A DNA stretch of 64,000 nt from Cyanophora paradoxa (lineage: Eukaryota > Glaucocystophyceae > Cyanophorales > Cyanophoraceae). The position numbers were made by a program, and so were the translations under genes. Shown here in pieces: positions 10,262 through 21,960 of the stretch; the first letter of the stretch is position 1, and each line of letters starts with the position of its first letter. The stretch spans positions 1-64,000 of the forward strand of contig QPMI01000102.1 of NCBI GenBank assembly GCA_004431415.1. Reading direction: 5' to 3'. The notes under the pieces were generated by a model, which did no database searches, was not told where the DNA came from, and saw nothing but the letters and a program-made list of their open reading frames with translations.

Positions 10262-12822
10262 GCGACCAGCACTAACTCGGACTCGGGCCGGACAAGTCGG
10301 GCAACCAGTGGGCGCCGCAGATCGTGCCGAAGCTCACGGGCAAGGGCAACGTCAAGATTTCCTGCAGCAAGCGCCCCGGAGACGCCGTCGGCTCCGTCCA
10401 CTGCCTCGCCCTCACCGGTGACGACCGTCCTTTCCGCACTGCGCCGCGTGCTCTCGTCTGTTCCATCCGACGCGCGCTGCAGCGCGGGGTGAGGTCTACT
10501 CGTGGGGTTCCGGCGGCACGGGCCAGGTGCGCGGCCGAGGCGACCCCGGGGGAGGGCGGCGCGCCGGGGCGGCACCGACGCGCCCCGGCCGGGGCGCAGC
10601 TGGGGCACGGCGACCGGAAGAACGTCGAGGAGCCGACGCTCGTCGAGGCCCTCTCCGGGATCAAGGTACCCCCTCCCGCGCAGGAGGGCAACCCTTGGGG
10701 CCGGCGCCGATCTGCCGGCGCCGGGCAGGTTCTCGACATCAGCTGCGGGTTCGAGCACTCGGCGGCGCTGGCGCGGCGCGCCACGGGCACGGTGGTCTAC
10801 GCGTGGGTGCGCGGCGGCGCTTGCCCCGCCCCCGAGCCACCCCTCACGCGCGCCGCCCAGGGGGACAACTCGCGGGGGCAGCTCGGCATCGGGAGCCGCA
10901 GCCTGCAGGTGCGGCCCGGCGGCCGTGTGCCCCCGGCCCCGCCCCGCGCCGGCGCCACGCGCCGAAACGGCGCCGCAGCGCCTGCCGGCGGAGATGGTGG
11001 GCCTTGAGGGCGTCTCCGTCGCGTACGTCAAGTGCGGCACGCTCTGCACCGGCCTCCTCTCCGGTCCGCCCCCGCCCACCCGCCGCCCCGCCCCCCCCCC
11101 CCACCCGTCACGTGCCCGCAGACGACGGGAGCTTGTTCATGACGGGCTCCGGCTCGTCCTTCGTCCTGGGTACGTCTCCCGACCCGGTCCCGCGCCGTAC
11201 CCCGGGGCGCCTCTTGACGGCGCGCCCCCGGCAGGCACGGGCACGAGCCACGACGAGCTGCGGCCCGTGCGCGTCGCCGTCGGCGGCCCCGGCGAGGCGC
11301 CCGTGCGGTGCGGGGCGGTACCCCCCTCACCTCCGCCGCCTCACGGGGGTGCAGGTACCTCTCGTTCGGGCTGGAGCACGCGATGGCCGTGGACGAGAAA
11401 GGCGGCCTGTGGGTCTGGGGCGAGAACGAGCACGGCCAGGTGCCCATCCCACTGCTCGGCCCGCCCGGGCCCGGCCCGCATCTGATCCGCGGCGCGCGGC
11501 GGGCAGCTGGGCGACGCGGACGCGAAGCGGTACCGGCGGCCGACGCGGCCGTCGCACTTCGCGACGGTCTCGGTGCAGACGGTCGCCTGCGGCGGGTACT
11601 TCTCGATGGTCGCGATGGGCTCCCGTGCGCCCCTCCTCGCACCTGCTGCGGGGGCCCCGCGCCGCCCGCCTCGTCTGAGGGGCCGGCAGCGGACTACGGG
11701 GCGGCGGAGGAGGGCCTGGGGCGGCGCTCGTGGGCCGAGCGCCTCAGCGCCGGCGGCATGTTCCGCACGCAGCGCGACCGCATCGCCGGGCGCCTCGGCG
11801 TCGCGATCGACAAGGCCCGCCCCGCCCCGCCCCCCGCCGCCCGGGCCGCCTCCGCCCGCCCGCGGCTCACGCGGCCCCCCAGACCGACCCGACGGAGGAG
11901 CCGGCGCCCGAGGCGGCGGCCGCCGTCCGCCCCGCCGACGTCCAGCTCGGCATGTCGGACGCGGTGCCGTGCACCCCGCCGCCTCTTTCCCAAGCCCGGC
12001 CTGATGAACGAGGCGGGCCCGCAGAGCCGCCTGCGCAAGCACTTCCGGGACCGCTCCTGGTGCGGCGTCCCGTACCCCCCCGCCGCCTCCCCCCGCCGGA
12101 TTCGAACCCGCGGGGGCCCGCAGGAAGGACGACGTCATCGACGCCCTGGAGGAGTACAGGGTGAGAAGAACTTGAAACCCGCCGCCCACCCGGGCCCGCG
12201 GCAAGGGGGCCAGACGCGCCGCCGCTCTTCTCCCCCGCAGCCGACGAAGAAGATGGTGGTCGGTTACGTCGAGTGGCTCCTGCAGGTGCCTGCCGGCCCG
12301 CCTCCACTCGCCCCGCCCCGCCCCGCCCCGCCCTGCCCACCGGTCGAGGAGCGCGCAGACGTGCGTGGGGATCGGGGCGCCGATCGCCATCGACAAGACC
12401 ATGTACCCGGCCGACCCCTCCGCGGTACGGCCCGCCCCCGCAGGATCATCGGGGCGGCGATGAACCTGAAGATCTTCAACCTGCTCCGCATCAACAACGT
12501 CGTCGCCCGCGGCGTCGCCGTCGGGGTCGCCTGCCAGGGTACAACCCTCCCCTCCCGGGGGTACAGTCTAGGCCGGGCCGGACCGAGCCGACGCCCTCGC
12601 TCGCGCAGGCCTCGGGACGAGCGCGCTGATGGCCGACTCGCCCACCGCCGCCGGCATCGCCGCCGTGCGTTCCTTCGGCCCCTGTACCCCCTCCACACAC
12701 TCCCCCTTACCCCCCCCCCTCAGGTGACCTTCGCGCTGATCGCGGTGCTCTCGGTCATCATCGTCTCCATCCCCCCCGCCTGGGAGGCCCTCGTCTCCAT
12801 CGCCTCCCGCACCTACTCGTGA
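10262..12822 (+). pseudogene. Inverted RCC1-LrgAB copy, 5'-decayed and internally deleted
   Basis: Near-identical inverted copy of the RCC1-LrgAB gene. Three lesions mark it as broken. (1) The first homologous exon carries TAA at 10273-10275 where the source gene has CAG (DQH-stop-LGLG). (2) The splice acceptor just before it changed from CGCGCAG to CGCGCGG. (3) About 2.7 kb, most of the LrgA half and the start of LrgB, is missing, so the segment ending ...AIDKTMYPADPSA is followed directly by the exon IIGAAMNLKIFNLLRINNVV. The GT-AG join there would be phase 0, but the exon needs phase 2, so the frame is lost. The first three RCC1 exons are also absent. It retains five or so blades and the terminal LrgB exons with TGA at 12820-12822. 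A truncated RCC1-only product from a downstream ATG cannot be excluded. Confidence 0.7.
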
Positions 12823-13497
12823 GCCCCGCCGCCCGCCGGGCCTGGGCCGCCAGCCCGCTGTTCTCCCTCTATCAGTCGCCGATCTCGACTCCTCTTCCGG
12901 CTGATCATGAATATAACTGAGCTCGAGTCATATGCATGGAATATGCATGCGACTCCGATCACGATACAGTAGCAATCATGATCAGCAAGAAAACCGTTAC
13001 TGGTCGCATCATTGCGGAATCAAAGACAGAAGCGCCGCTCAACTCGCGATCGCAACTCAAATTGACGTCGCGACGATCGACGGCGGCAGCTTGCACGCAC
13101 GCGACGCGTCGGAATCCTCTGCAACCGTCACGGACAGCTGCGGCATGTCACCAGTGGCGTGCCCACGCCCCGGGCGTCTGCATTTGATTTTGCTGTAATC
13201 TGGTGTTCAAACGACAATGAAAGCTACAAGAATCTCAGCTTGGATCGACATGCAAAAGGTAAGCAACGCACCGGCATCCACTGAACCTGATTATGCCAAA
13301 AAAGAGCTGCACGACATTGAAAAAAAAGCAAAGCTAAAGACCGCGATGGCCCACGTGCCCAGCTCCAACCGGAGCGACTTATATGGGGGCCCAGTTGACG
13401 TCATAGTCGAACGTCTCGTAAAACGTGACCGTCTTCTGGTTGGTCTGTGCGCGGGAACAATAAGTGGCCGTGTCATATCGGGAAACTCGAATCATAA
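12823..13497. other. Intergenic
   Basis: Lower-GC spacer between the RCC1-LrgAB copy and the 3' end of the first PiT gene. A plus-strand ORF of about 105 codons starts at 13217 (MKATRISAWIDMQKVSNAPA) and runs into the antisense 3' end of the PiT gene. I recognise no family and cannot say whether it is expressed. Nothing else is visible. Confidence 0.5.
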
Positions 13498-16015
13498 TTA
13501 TTTAAGACGCACCGCCCAGACGGCCGGGGAGTAGCCGACGTACGCGAAGATGAACGCGGCGGACATGCCCGCGCAGGGCAGCGTGAGCATCCACGAGAAG
13601 ACGGCGCGCGCGAAGAGCTTCCAGTTTACTGCCTGGCCGATGGCTGCCTTGTCCTTCGCGCCGACGACGCCGACTGCGGCCGTCGCGCCCTGCAAATTCA
13701 ACTCGAGTCAGAAGGAGTTCTAGAAGGCAACTGGATAAGTTCTGCGAGCGCTCGACAACGAACCGTGATGCACTGGGTGGTGGATACGGGCCAGCCCATG
13801 GCCGACGCGAAGATGACAGCAATGGACGAGCCGAGCTCCATCGCGTAACCGCGGGACGGCGTGACTGTGGTCATGTGGTTGCCGAGCGATTTCATCTGAG
13901 ATCGAGCAGCGAGCGATGAGCAGATGATCATGAAACTGCTGCAAAAAAACCCGAAGTGCTCACGATGTTGTAGCCGTAGGTGAGCAGGCCGATGACAATC
14001 GCGGAACCACCGTACGCGAGAATCCAGGGCTCGATCTCGGTCACGGGCTTGGCCACGGCCCAGCAGCGCCCGTCGCGCGCGCCGTCGCACATGTAGTTGC
14101 TGCCCGCCTGCCAGATCACGAAGATAGTCGAGAACTGCCAGGATCCGGAGGTCAGATGCATAAACAATTAAAGCACTAGCAGAATTAAATATTGATGCCG
14201 CGCTGACCGGCCCCATGGCGTTGGCGACGTCGTTGGCGCCGTGCGCGAACGAGTTGAACGTGCACGTGATGACCTGGCACAGCTTGAACAGGTCCTCAGT
14301 CTTGGGGTCGTACTCGGTCACGGAGCTCTGCAGGTGAGCGAGGTCCTCACCGACGGACACGACGTCGACGTCGACGCCGCGGAGGGCCGCCTTCTTGGCC
14401 TTGGAGAACGAGTTGCGGATGACGTCCTTGAACGTCGAGGTGCCCTTGGCGCGCTGCGCGATCGTGCCCTCCATCGCCTCGCTCTCGCCGTGCTTTAGGA
14501 CGCCGCCGCCGTCGCCAGAATAGAGGTCGGGCGAGACCTTCGCCGACGCCTCCACCTTCGCCGCCGCCTTGGCCTTCATCTCGTCGGCCTTGGCCTGGAT
14601 GGCCGCGACGTAGTCCGGGTTGAGGACGTGGCGGCCGTGCTCGCCCATGACGTACTTCTTGTCCAGGGTCGACTTGCCCCAGTAGATGACGCCGGCGCCG
14701 AAAATGCAGCCCGCACCGATGGCCACGGCCCACGCAATGCCTGAGCCGCAGCATGCTCAGCGCTCGAATCGCCCGGGACTGCGCAAGGCACAGGGCGAGC
14801 ACACCGGCGATCTGTCCCTCCGTGTACATGCCGGAGCCGACGAGGTCCAGCTTGGGCTGAGCGAAGATCAGATGCTTCAGGTTGGAAGAGATGCCCATTG
14901 CAAGCAGGACCTACCATGCCCTTGGTCATGATGAAGTACAGGTTAACGAAGAGCGTCACCGAGACTGCGCGCGCGCGACTGTGAGAACGAGGCCACACGT
15001 GGGGGGGCGGGTTTGCGGGATGACGCATGCGCACTGAAGATGGGGATCTGGATGAGCCCGAAGCGGAAGCTGTTCTTGCGCTCGAGGACGGCGTACTTGG
15101 TTATGATGAAGACGGCCATCGCGATAACGCCGGCGATCGCAGGCGAGATGAACCACGAGGCCACGATCTGGCCGACGCCCTTGTTGTCCCAGCCCCTGTG
15201 CACGCGCCGCGATCAACGCGGCTCGCGCGAGGTCGCTAGCTATAGCGCGGATCATCATCAGCGCACCAGTTGACGGCGTCACCGCCGAAGGCCGCGACAC
15301 CGGTGCCGATGATAGCGCCGACAATGGCGTGCGTCGTGGACACGGGCATGCCGAAGTACGTGGCAATCACTGCGCAGCAATATGAGCTCGAGCTTGAGGT
15401 CTAAAGGAGGCGGGAAGGAGCCGGCTGCAATTGCAAGTGGAGGCGGCGAGGCGTGCGCACTGATGAAGACGGACGAGCCGATCAGGGAGCATTGCATCGC
15501 AAGCATGAGGATCGGCTGGTCGTCGGCGAAGCGGATGGGCTTCACCAGGCCGCCCTTCAAAGTTTCGCCTGTAGCTTTACCCAGCTGCGCGTGCGCGTGC
15601 GCGGGCGCGCGCGTGAGCTTGAACCCCTGTGGCAAATACAGGCCAGAGCGGGCGCAGGGCGCACCAAGAAGGCCCCCAAGAACTCTGCAAAGACGGCAAT
15701 CACACTGGCCGTACGAAGGGAGATGGTCTTGGCAGCGACAGCGTTGGCGAACGAGTTGGCGACGTCGTTGGCGCCCTGCGGAAGGGGAGGACTCGATCGG
15801 TGCGCGCGGAAGAACGCTCGCCACTGGCACGCCCAGCCGGACGCACAATCGCATAGGCGTCGATGAAAGACAATATCACTCCTATAGCCATGATGTATGT
15901 CTGCGCGGCACAAGTCATCGGTCAGCCCGATCGCGACCAGACAAGCTCTGTGGCCCAGCGCTGGGCGCGCGGCGCCCTTGGGCGGAGTTCCACTCACATA
16001 ATCGCCGGGCATCAT
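13498..16015 (-). CDS. PiT-family inorganic phosphate transporter, copy 1
   Basis: Multi-exon member of the PHO4/PiT family (PF01384), which imports inorganic phosphate with Na+ or H+ across a membrane. The start at 16015 (MMPGDY, ending at a GT donor) matches the second PiT gene's MPGDY start. Segments in order: [17 protein letters not shown] (15880-15910), the signature [20 protein letters not shown] (15720-15780), [17 protein letters not shown] (15480), [19 protein letters not shown] (15300), [20 protein letters not shown] (15140) and [18 protein letters not shown] (14850). A long hydrophilic loop at 14350-14700 follows, then the second signature [20 protein letters not shown] (14200-14260), [20 protein letters not shown] (13800-13855) and C-terminal [20 protein letters not shown], with TAA at 13498-13500. 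Both diagnostic GANDVAN motifs are intact. The long central loop between the repeats is typical of the family. Confidence 0.88.
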
Positions 16016-17985
16016 GTACTGCGAGCACAGAAACGCCACAGTCAGCGCCAAACATCAAACGGCCGCGATGAGCCGATGGAGGGCGGGGAGGAGCGGGTGA
16101 CGCGGTGGGCGCCCGCATTCGGCGGGAGCTCTAAGCTCTAGATCAACATGTCCGTGCGAAACCCCGCATTGCCACGCTCTGATGCCGTGCTTGCTGACGT
16201 ATATTGCGCAATCGCGGCTTGGGCAGCAGCGCTAGCTCAAGGGGAGGGACGGGCGCACGATAGCCATCTTGCCGGGCTATACTTGCGCCTGTCTGGGCGC
16301 TCTACCGGCAGAAGTTAGGGCTGCTGGACAGCAGCTGCGCAGCTTCTCGCTGAGAGATCTAGACTCCGCGCCTGACGACACGACGACGGGCCGGCCGGCA
16401 CCCTTTTTTCGCCGGGAATCTTGCTGGTGGTTGGGGTACGAGGAGGAATCTGTGAAGGTGCGACCAGCCGCCTGGGATGTTGCGAATTGGACGACTTGTT
16501 CAACCTCTGTACCCATGGCCAGACCTCGTAAGTTGAGTCGTAACGGTCCTCGTTCGAACTTCGAACACTGAGAGCTCACTGAGTGCCTGTGACTGAGGGA
16601 GTGACCGTCGGACTGAGCTGTGCGCATGCCACCGTTGCCACGGTGAGCTGCTATCAGGGACTGACCAGCGCATTCTACCCCCTTTCAGTAACTGATGGCG
16701 AACTTCGGAGCGACACGGGCCCCGGCGGGGCGCGCGCCACTGACCCAAAATTTGAGACAGTGGCTCTGAAGACCGTGGCAGAAGCCGACGGCGCCTTCGC
16801 AGCGCTCGTCGGCGGTGCCGGCCGCCGCGAGCCGGCCGCGGAGCAACCCGCGGCCGCGAAGCTGGCGCAGGCGCTGCGGTGCAGCGTGCCAGATCCCTCC
16901 GAAGCGGTCGGCCGCGGCGCGAACAGATCCGGTGAGTCCTTGCTCGCGCGGCGTTCCCGCGCTTTTGACGGCTGCGGCGAAAACCGCAGGCGCCGACGTA
17001 CGGCTGCGGTGCACGTGCGCGCGTGCTGCAGCGTTTTCGATCTTGTCTACATCCTTCGAAACAGCCGCTGAGCGCGCCCGCGCGGCCCGCCTGCCGAGCG
17101 GCGTGCTCTGGAAGTTGCGGCAGTCCTAACGTGCTTCGCACAGGAATGTGAGATGCTAGAAGTGTTCAGAGATGGTCGGCCTCGTCGCCTGCGCACGACG
17201 GTGAGCTCCGCCCGCTTCACCCGCCCGCGCGCGGCCGGCGCCCGCTCGCCCGCTGCAATTGTGACCCCCGCTCGTCGCCTGCAGCACACCGCTTGCATCA
17301 GCTACATCTTTAGCTTGGCGGCTCCGCCGCGCGGTGCTGCGCAGGTCCCCGCCGCTCCGCTCCGCATCCCCGCCGGGCGCCCGCCGCACCACCGGCTGCC
17401 TCAGCTTCGTCTGCTCCAGGTTCGCCCCGCCGCTGCTGCTGCGCACCTGACCCGGCCGCCCCCGCTGGGCCCCGCCTGCGCCCCTGCACGGCCGCTGTCC
17501 GGGGCGAGCTGACGCCTCGGCTCTCCGCATGCGCAGGCTATGCAGAGGGCCCGGCGCCACCTTCCTCTCCTCCCGCATCCTCGCCCGCCGCCTCACCGGC
17601 TGCCCGCCAGCCTGGTGCCGCCACCCGCCTCGCCACCCCACCCGTCTGCCTCGCCACCCCGCCCGCCTCGCCCGGCGGCCCGCCTTGTCCCCCCCCCCCC
17701 TCCCCCTCCCCCTCCCCCTCCCCCCTCCCCCCCTCCCTCCCCTCCTCCGGATCCCCCTCCGGGATCCCCCTCCCTGCAATGTGTACAAGTACCCCCCCCC
17801 TTGCCTCTCCGCGCGCGGCCCGCACTTGCCGCACTTGCACAGAGCCGGGCCGGGCGCGGTCTGCTAGTATACTGGAGACGCCGCGGTATACTGCGGCGCT
17901 GCTCGCGGCGGCCCGGCCGCCCGGGCGGGGATCCTGCGCCGCTGCGCGCGGGACGACGCGATCCTTGCCCGTGCCGCCAGGCCAC
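16016..17985. other. No confidently assignable gene; polypyrimidine tract
   Basis: 5' flank of the first PiT gene, then about 1.4 kb of GC-rich sequence. A plus-strand stretch around 16690-16935 (FETVALKTVAEADGAFAALV) ends at a plausible GTGAGT donor. Joining it to the next acceptor exon (GAATGTGAG at 17145) creates an immediate stop, so I do not call a gene. 17690-17770 is an almost pure C/T tract (CCCCCTCCCC units), possibly part of the retroelement that follows. Confidence 0.45.
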
Positions 17986-17989
17986 GGGC

Positions 17990-19761
17990 TACGCAGTACA
18001 CTGGCCGGAAACGGACCTCAGAACTGGCGCAAGCCTGCACCCGCCGGGTATCCTCACGGACTTCTTTGCCCGGCTCCGGGGCCTGCAGGAGATCAACAAG
18101 GCGGAACTCCAGGCGGCGCTTATGGCTGACCTGCTCTCGCCTTTCGGAGCGGTTCTACACGTCGACAACATGAACGCGATCCGCTGGTACTCCGATTTCG
18201 TCCAGCACGCGAGCTGCCGCAGCCCGCGGGAATACATCCGGCACGCCTGCTCCGCGGAACTGTACGCATGGAGCAAGCTCAGGACAATGCTAGAGGAGCG
18301 CGGGCGGCCGCTCAAACTCGTCAAAGTCAAAGCGCACGCAAAGGGCGACGCCCGCGACCCCCACAACGACGTCGCGGACGCCGGAGCGAACGTGGCGGCC
18401 GACCTGGAGCTGGCGGACGAACACCGGCATGAGCCTCTCTTTCTGCCGCCGGCCTTCAGCATGCCTGCGGTGCTCACCATCAGCGACCCCGACGGGCGCA
18501 CACGACGGGTGGAAGGGGACCCCAAGGCACACATGGACGCACTTCACGAACACCAGACGCACTTTGCCTGGACCCAACAACCGCTGGCTGGCGCGCTCCT
18601 GCGCCGAGGCGCCGACGGCGCAGACATAGCAGGGCTATATGCGGAAACGAGCGTAGGTTCCCGATTCCAAGGCGCCAATGGAGCCCGCAACGCGCTATTC
18701 AAGTTTCGGACGCAGCTGCTCTGTAGCTCGCTACCAGCGAACGAAGTCCGGGTACGTGACCAGAAGGAACTCTACGCCGCCTGCAACCCTGGGGACGCTG
18801 TGCGGGCTGCGCCACCAGAACGCCGCTCCCTCGTGCAGAGACTAGCGGCCCGACAGCCTCACAGAACAGCCAGACTGCAACAGAGGCCTCGCATGCTCAA
18901 CCAGCAGCGGGCGCCAGCCGCCCGATCCGGGCACCGACGGCTCTCACCGCAGGCCCGACTGAAACTTTCCCGCACGTCTTCCTGTGCCCGGGTCCGCATG
19001 CGGTCGCGCACCGCGCGGAGACTGCTCGCGAACTGAACCGACTTCTGCTCTGCGCATACAGAGAGGCCCACGGCCTCACAGCGCCGCCAGCAGGAGCCCT
19101 CCTTGCTCCCGACCTGGTCCCAATCTTCCTCCGCGTCGCGGACGACGACACCGAGGCGCGCAGCTACGATGGTAGGCCGTACGCGTATCCGCGCCTCTGG
19201 GTGCTCCAGGGCCTTGCTCCGCAGAGTCTAGAAAGCGCCCTCACACGCTGCCTGAACCTTGCACCCCGGTACGCGGCACGCGCAGCTAAACGCGTTCGGC
19301 AAACGCTTCTGGAACGGGCCCGACGCCTCTGGTCACGTCGCTGCGAAATCAACGCGGAGTGGGAACGCGACTGCCGCGTCTCCCAGGCCTCAAAGAAGCG
19401 ACCGCGCCCGCCCCGCACGGCGCCCGCGCCCGAGAGCGGGCCCGCGGCCCCCGGACCTGTAAGGAAGTCTGCGCCGCCTGCGACGGGCCGATTCGCCTTC
19501 ACAATCTACTCAACGCCGCTCGGAACGCAGACTGCCCACCGGAGTACGCGGGCTGGAAGGCGGCGCTCCGCGCCCAAGAGCTCTACGATTGCGTCAAGGT
19601 ACGCCCTTGGGAGTCACATCCTAGCCCGCTCTAAACGGTACCCCGAGCCGCGCGAAAGGGGGGGGGGGGGGGGGGGCTACGTCGGGAGGAGACTCTCGAC
19701 ACCACCTACCTACTACTTCACCATACCTAGTCCTCGAGAAACTTACCTGATCTACTCTTAG
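17990..19761 (+). mobile_element. 5'-truncated, frameshifted retroelement: RNase H plus zinc-finger tail
   Basis: Plus-strand remnant. The frame at 17990-18780 carries an RNase H-like domain: catalytic-type E in NKAELQAALMADL (18097-18135), D in LHVDNMNAIRWYSDF (18156-18200), and VKVKAHAKGDARDPHNDVAD (18319-18378) with the closing N-x3-D. A different frame then holds a zf-RVT-like finger: CAGC at 18799-18810 and ETFPHVFLCPGPHAVAHR at 18970-19015 (Cx2C...HxxxC). So a frameshift, or a cryptic intron, lies near 18.70-18.80 kb. Further on come LWSRRCEINAEWERDC (about 19330-19375) and, in another frame, a Cys/His motif CAACDGPIRLHNLL (19470). The reverse transcriptase is absent, as in 5'-truncated non-LTR elements. 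The clade was not determined. A shorter relative of the same tail lies at 21520-21960 in the opposite orientation. Confidence 0.65.
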
Positions 19762-20738
19762 CCTCGCACACACTAGATATAGCCGCCCCGACCGACTCGC
19801 TGGGCCCCGCCCAAGCGAGCGCCTGCCTTGCCTCCCTCTCCCGCTCTGCCCTCCCGCTCGCTCTCTTGGCCCTGCCTCCCATTCACGACCTCGCCCGCGC
19901 TCCTCGCGCCTCGACAGGGAGGGAACGATGGATCGGAAGGCTTGGCGGAAGGCTTCGGCTGGTCGTTGCACCCACCAGATACCCGGCCATCGTGCCAGGA
20001 CCGTGGGTTGAAGGACCGCCGCGGAGGGGGGCTCGCAATTGCCCGCGGCGGGGTGCGGCGGCTGGTTCGAGGCTGGAAGCCCTGCTGACCGAGAAATCCG
20101 ACCCTCCCCTCCCCGCCACGGCCGGCGCCGACCTTCTCCGTCCCGCCCCACTTCTTCCCCGCAACGTCCCCCCTCGCCTCATTCCCCTCGGCCCCTCTAC
20201 GCCGACGTGCTTCCACCCGCGCTTCGGGCGAGCGGCCCCTCGACGCGGAGCCCGCCGCGCTAGCTGTAGTCGCGGCCGCGTCGAGAGTAGGCAGATTAGA
20301 CCGCGGGTCCGTCCTGGCTTTCCTACCGTACAGTAGAACAGCCCGCGAGCTCCGGACGTCCCGACGGTCCCTAGGCAGGCAGCACTAGCAGTAGTAGTGT
20401 TTTAATTTACCTCCCTCTCGTAGACCCTGGGTAGTCCTCTCGGTAGCCTAGTCCTAAGCTAGGCTAGATGTATAGGTAGTAGCTCTCTGCTCTGGGTTAG
20501 CTTTGCTTTAGTTTACGTCTCCTTGACTAGCTCCACCCTGTCCGATGGCTGATAGGTTCCCTACCCGGCGTAACCAGTAGGCTCATCTTTCGACTTGACA
20601 CTTTACGGACTCCTCAGTTCTATCATTAGCCGTATTGTCTCGGTGTGTGCGAATTCACTAATGATGCGGCGGTTCCGATATGCGCTGCGCGGTACATATT
20701 GGAACCGCCGCGGCGCCTTCATGTAACGCCACGTGAGA
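19762..20738. other. No gene seen
   Basis: GC-rich, low-complexity 3' flank of the retroelement tail, then AT-richer sequence with CTAG-rich words (for example CCTAAGCTAGGCTAG near 20452). No coding homology, RNA gene or terminal repeat was recognised. Confidence 0.45.
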
Positions 20739-20739
20739 C

Positions 20740-21060
20740 GCTTTCATGATCATGTACCGCCGCGGCGCCCACATGTACCGCCGCAGCGCCCTCGTGTACC
20801 GCCACGCGAGGCGCTTTCATGTACCGCCGCGGCGCCCACATGTACCGCCGCGGCGCCTATATGTACCGCCGCGGCGCTTTCATGTACCGCCGCGGCGCCT
20901 ACATGAACCGCCGCGGCGCTTTCATGTACCGCCGCGGCGCTTTCATGTACCGCCGCGGCGCTTTCAAGTTTCATGTACCGCCGCGGCCCTAGCCTAGTAG
21001 GCTTCGGTGCACGTGCCCTCCGGTTATATTATCACGGCGTACCGCCGCGGCGCCGGCGGC
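20740..21060. repeat. Minisatellite, unit about 21 bp
   Basis: Head-to-tail units of TTCATGTACCGCCGCGGCGC type with about 21-bp spacing. There are roughly a dozen copies from 20740 to 20990, plus isolated copies near 20700 and 21040. The GCCGCGGCGC core is palindromic, so each unit can form a small hairpin. In one frame it reads as repeated Met-Tyr-Arg-Arg, but no gene structure supports translation. Confidence 0.9.
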
Positions 21061-21519
21061 GGTCGGGCCGCGGACCTTACGGCACGATTTGCATTAGCAC
21101 ATCCATACGTATACAACAATGAAGTCGTAACGTCGACCATACCCTCACTGAAAACAGTATCCAGGAAGAGAATATGAGGACTCTCGCGTGCTGTGCCTAA
21201 TTATATACATATAAACATGTTATTCTAATTACAACTGCATTTCTACTTTTCCTGTGACGTCTACTTTGCTGCATTTCTAAGTCCTACGGAAGCCTAATTA
21301 TATTTCCAAAGATCCTAATCCCTGCTGGCAATGCCCTATAGGTACTCCATCCTCGTAGCATGCCGCAGATAGATAAAGAAGAGGTGTGAAAGAGAAAAGT
21401 TGCGGGCCAGCCCCTGTTTAGTGGTCTACTGGCTCCCGCTCCACTGTTTGCGTCCTCCTCGTGTTGTTGTCCCCGCCGTGCCCCCCAAGCCCCCCCCAGA
21501 AAGCACCCCCTCTCAACGT
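21061..21519. other. No gene seen
   Basis: Low-GC stretch (21070-21320), then mixed sequence. There is no ORF with recognisable homology. It may be the 3' flank of the minus-strand retroelement tail. Confidence 0.45.
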
Positions 21520-21960
21520 TTAGCGTGGTCTGGTCCTTGCTGTCCCCACGCCCCATGCATACCTGTTGGTGTGGTCGTACACCTGCATTGCAATTGCCTC
21601 CGCCGCCCGGACCCAGCCGTGATCGTCTGGGGGGCAGCTCAGTGAGGATAGGGCCAGGGCGTCCCCACCCCGGTGCCTGGACATAAGCGCATGGCATTCA
21701 GCGCAGCGCTCGCGCGGCTGTACCGGCTCGTCGATTGCGAGTTTCCTGCGCTTGCGGCGGTGCCCGCCAGGTTTCGCGGCCGTCTCTCGGGGGCGCGGCT
21801 CGGCGCGTGGGGGCTTCGCGCGTCGCTCTTTCATCATCTTCGTGATCCCGCACGCCTTCTCCCAGTCTGCGTACGCTTTGCACCGTGCTGCCCAGGTTTT
21901 GTGCGCCTGTGCGCCCGTGGTCAGGACCAGTGTATATACTACGTACGGGTCCAGTAGTAC
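21520..21960 (-). mobile_element. Retroelement tail remnant, second copy
   Basis: The minus-strand reading from about 21920 down gives KTWAARCKAYADWEKACGIT, a basic Pro-rich linker, then CAECHALMSRHRGGDALALS and CPPDDHGWVRAAEAIAMQVY. This follows the same plan as the C-terminal tail of the plus-strand element at 19.3-19.6 kb: W-x2-RC-x5-WE-x2-C, a basic linker, CAxC...H, then CPx4GWxxA...YD. No RNase H or RT is left. The homology is my own alignment by eye, and this spacing should be diagnostic if searched. Confidence 0.55.

Noticed and set aside
11308-12822. Uninterrupted 504-codon plus-strand ORF
   Set aside because: It strings together pieces of several frames of the RCC1-LrgAB copy and reads through intron equivalents. 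The source gene needs splicing to keep RCC1 and LrgB motifs in frame.
13217-13534. 105-codon plus-strand ORF downstream of the RCC1-LrgAB copy
   Set aside because: No family resemblance, and it overlaps the antisense end of the PiT gene. Kept as a note, not called.
16583-17512. Possible spliced plus-strand gene after the first PiT gene
   Set aside because: The GTGAGT donor at about 16933 joined to the next acceptor gives an immediate stop, and no motif supports it.
20746-20997. Repetitive MYRR-type ORF across the minisatellite; also considered as a CRISPR array
   Set aside because: The 21-bp units are contiguous with no unique spacers, and there is no gene context. It is a simple minisatellite.
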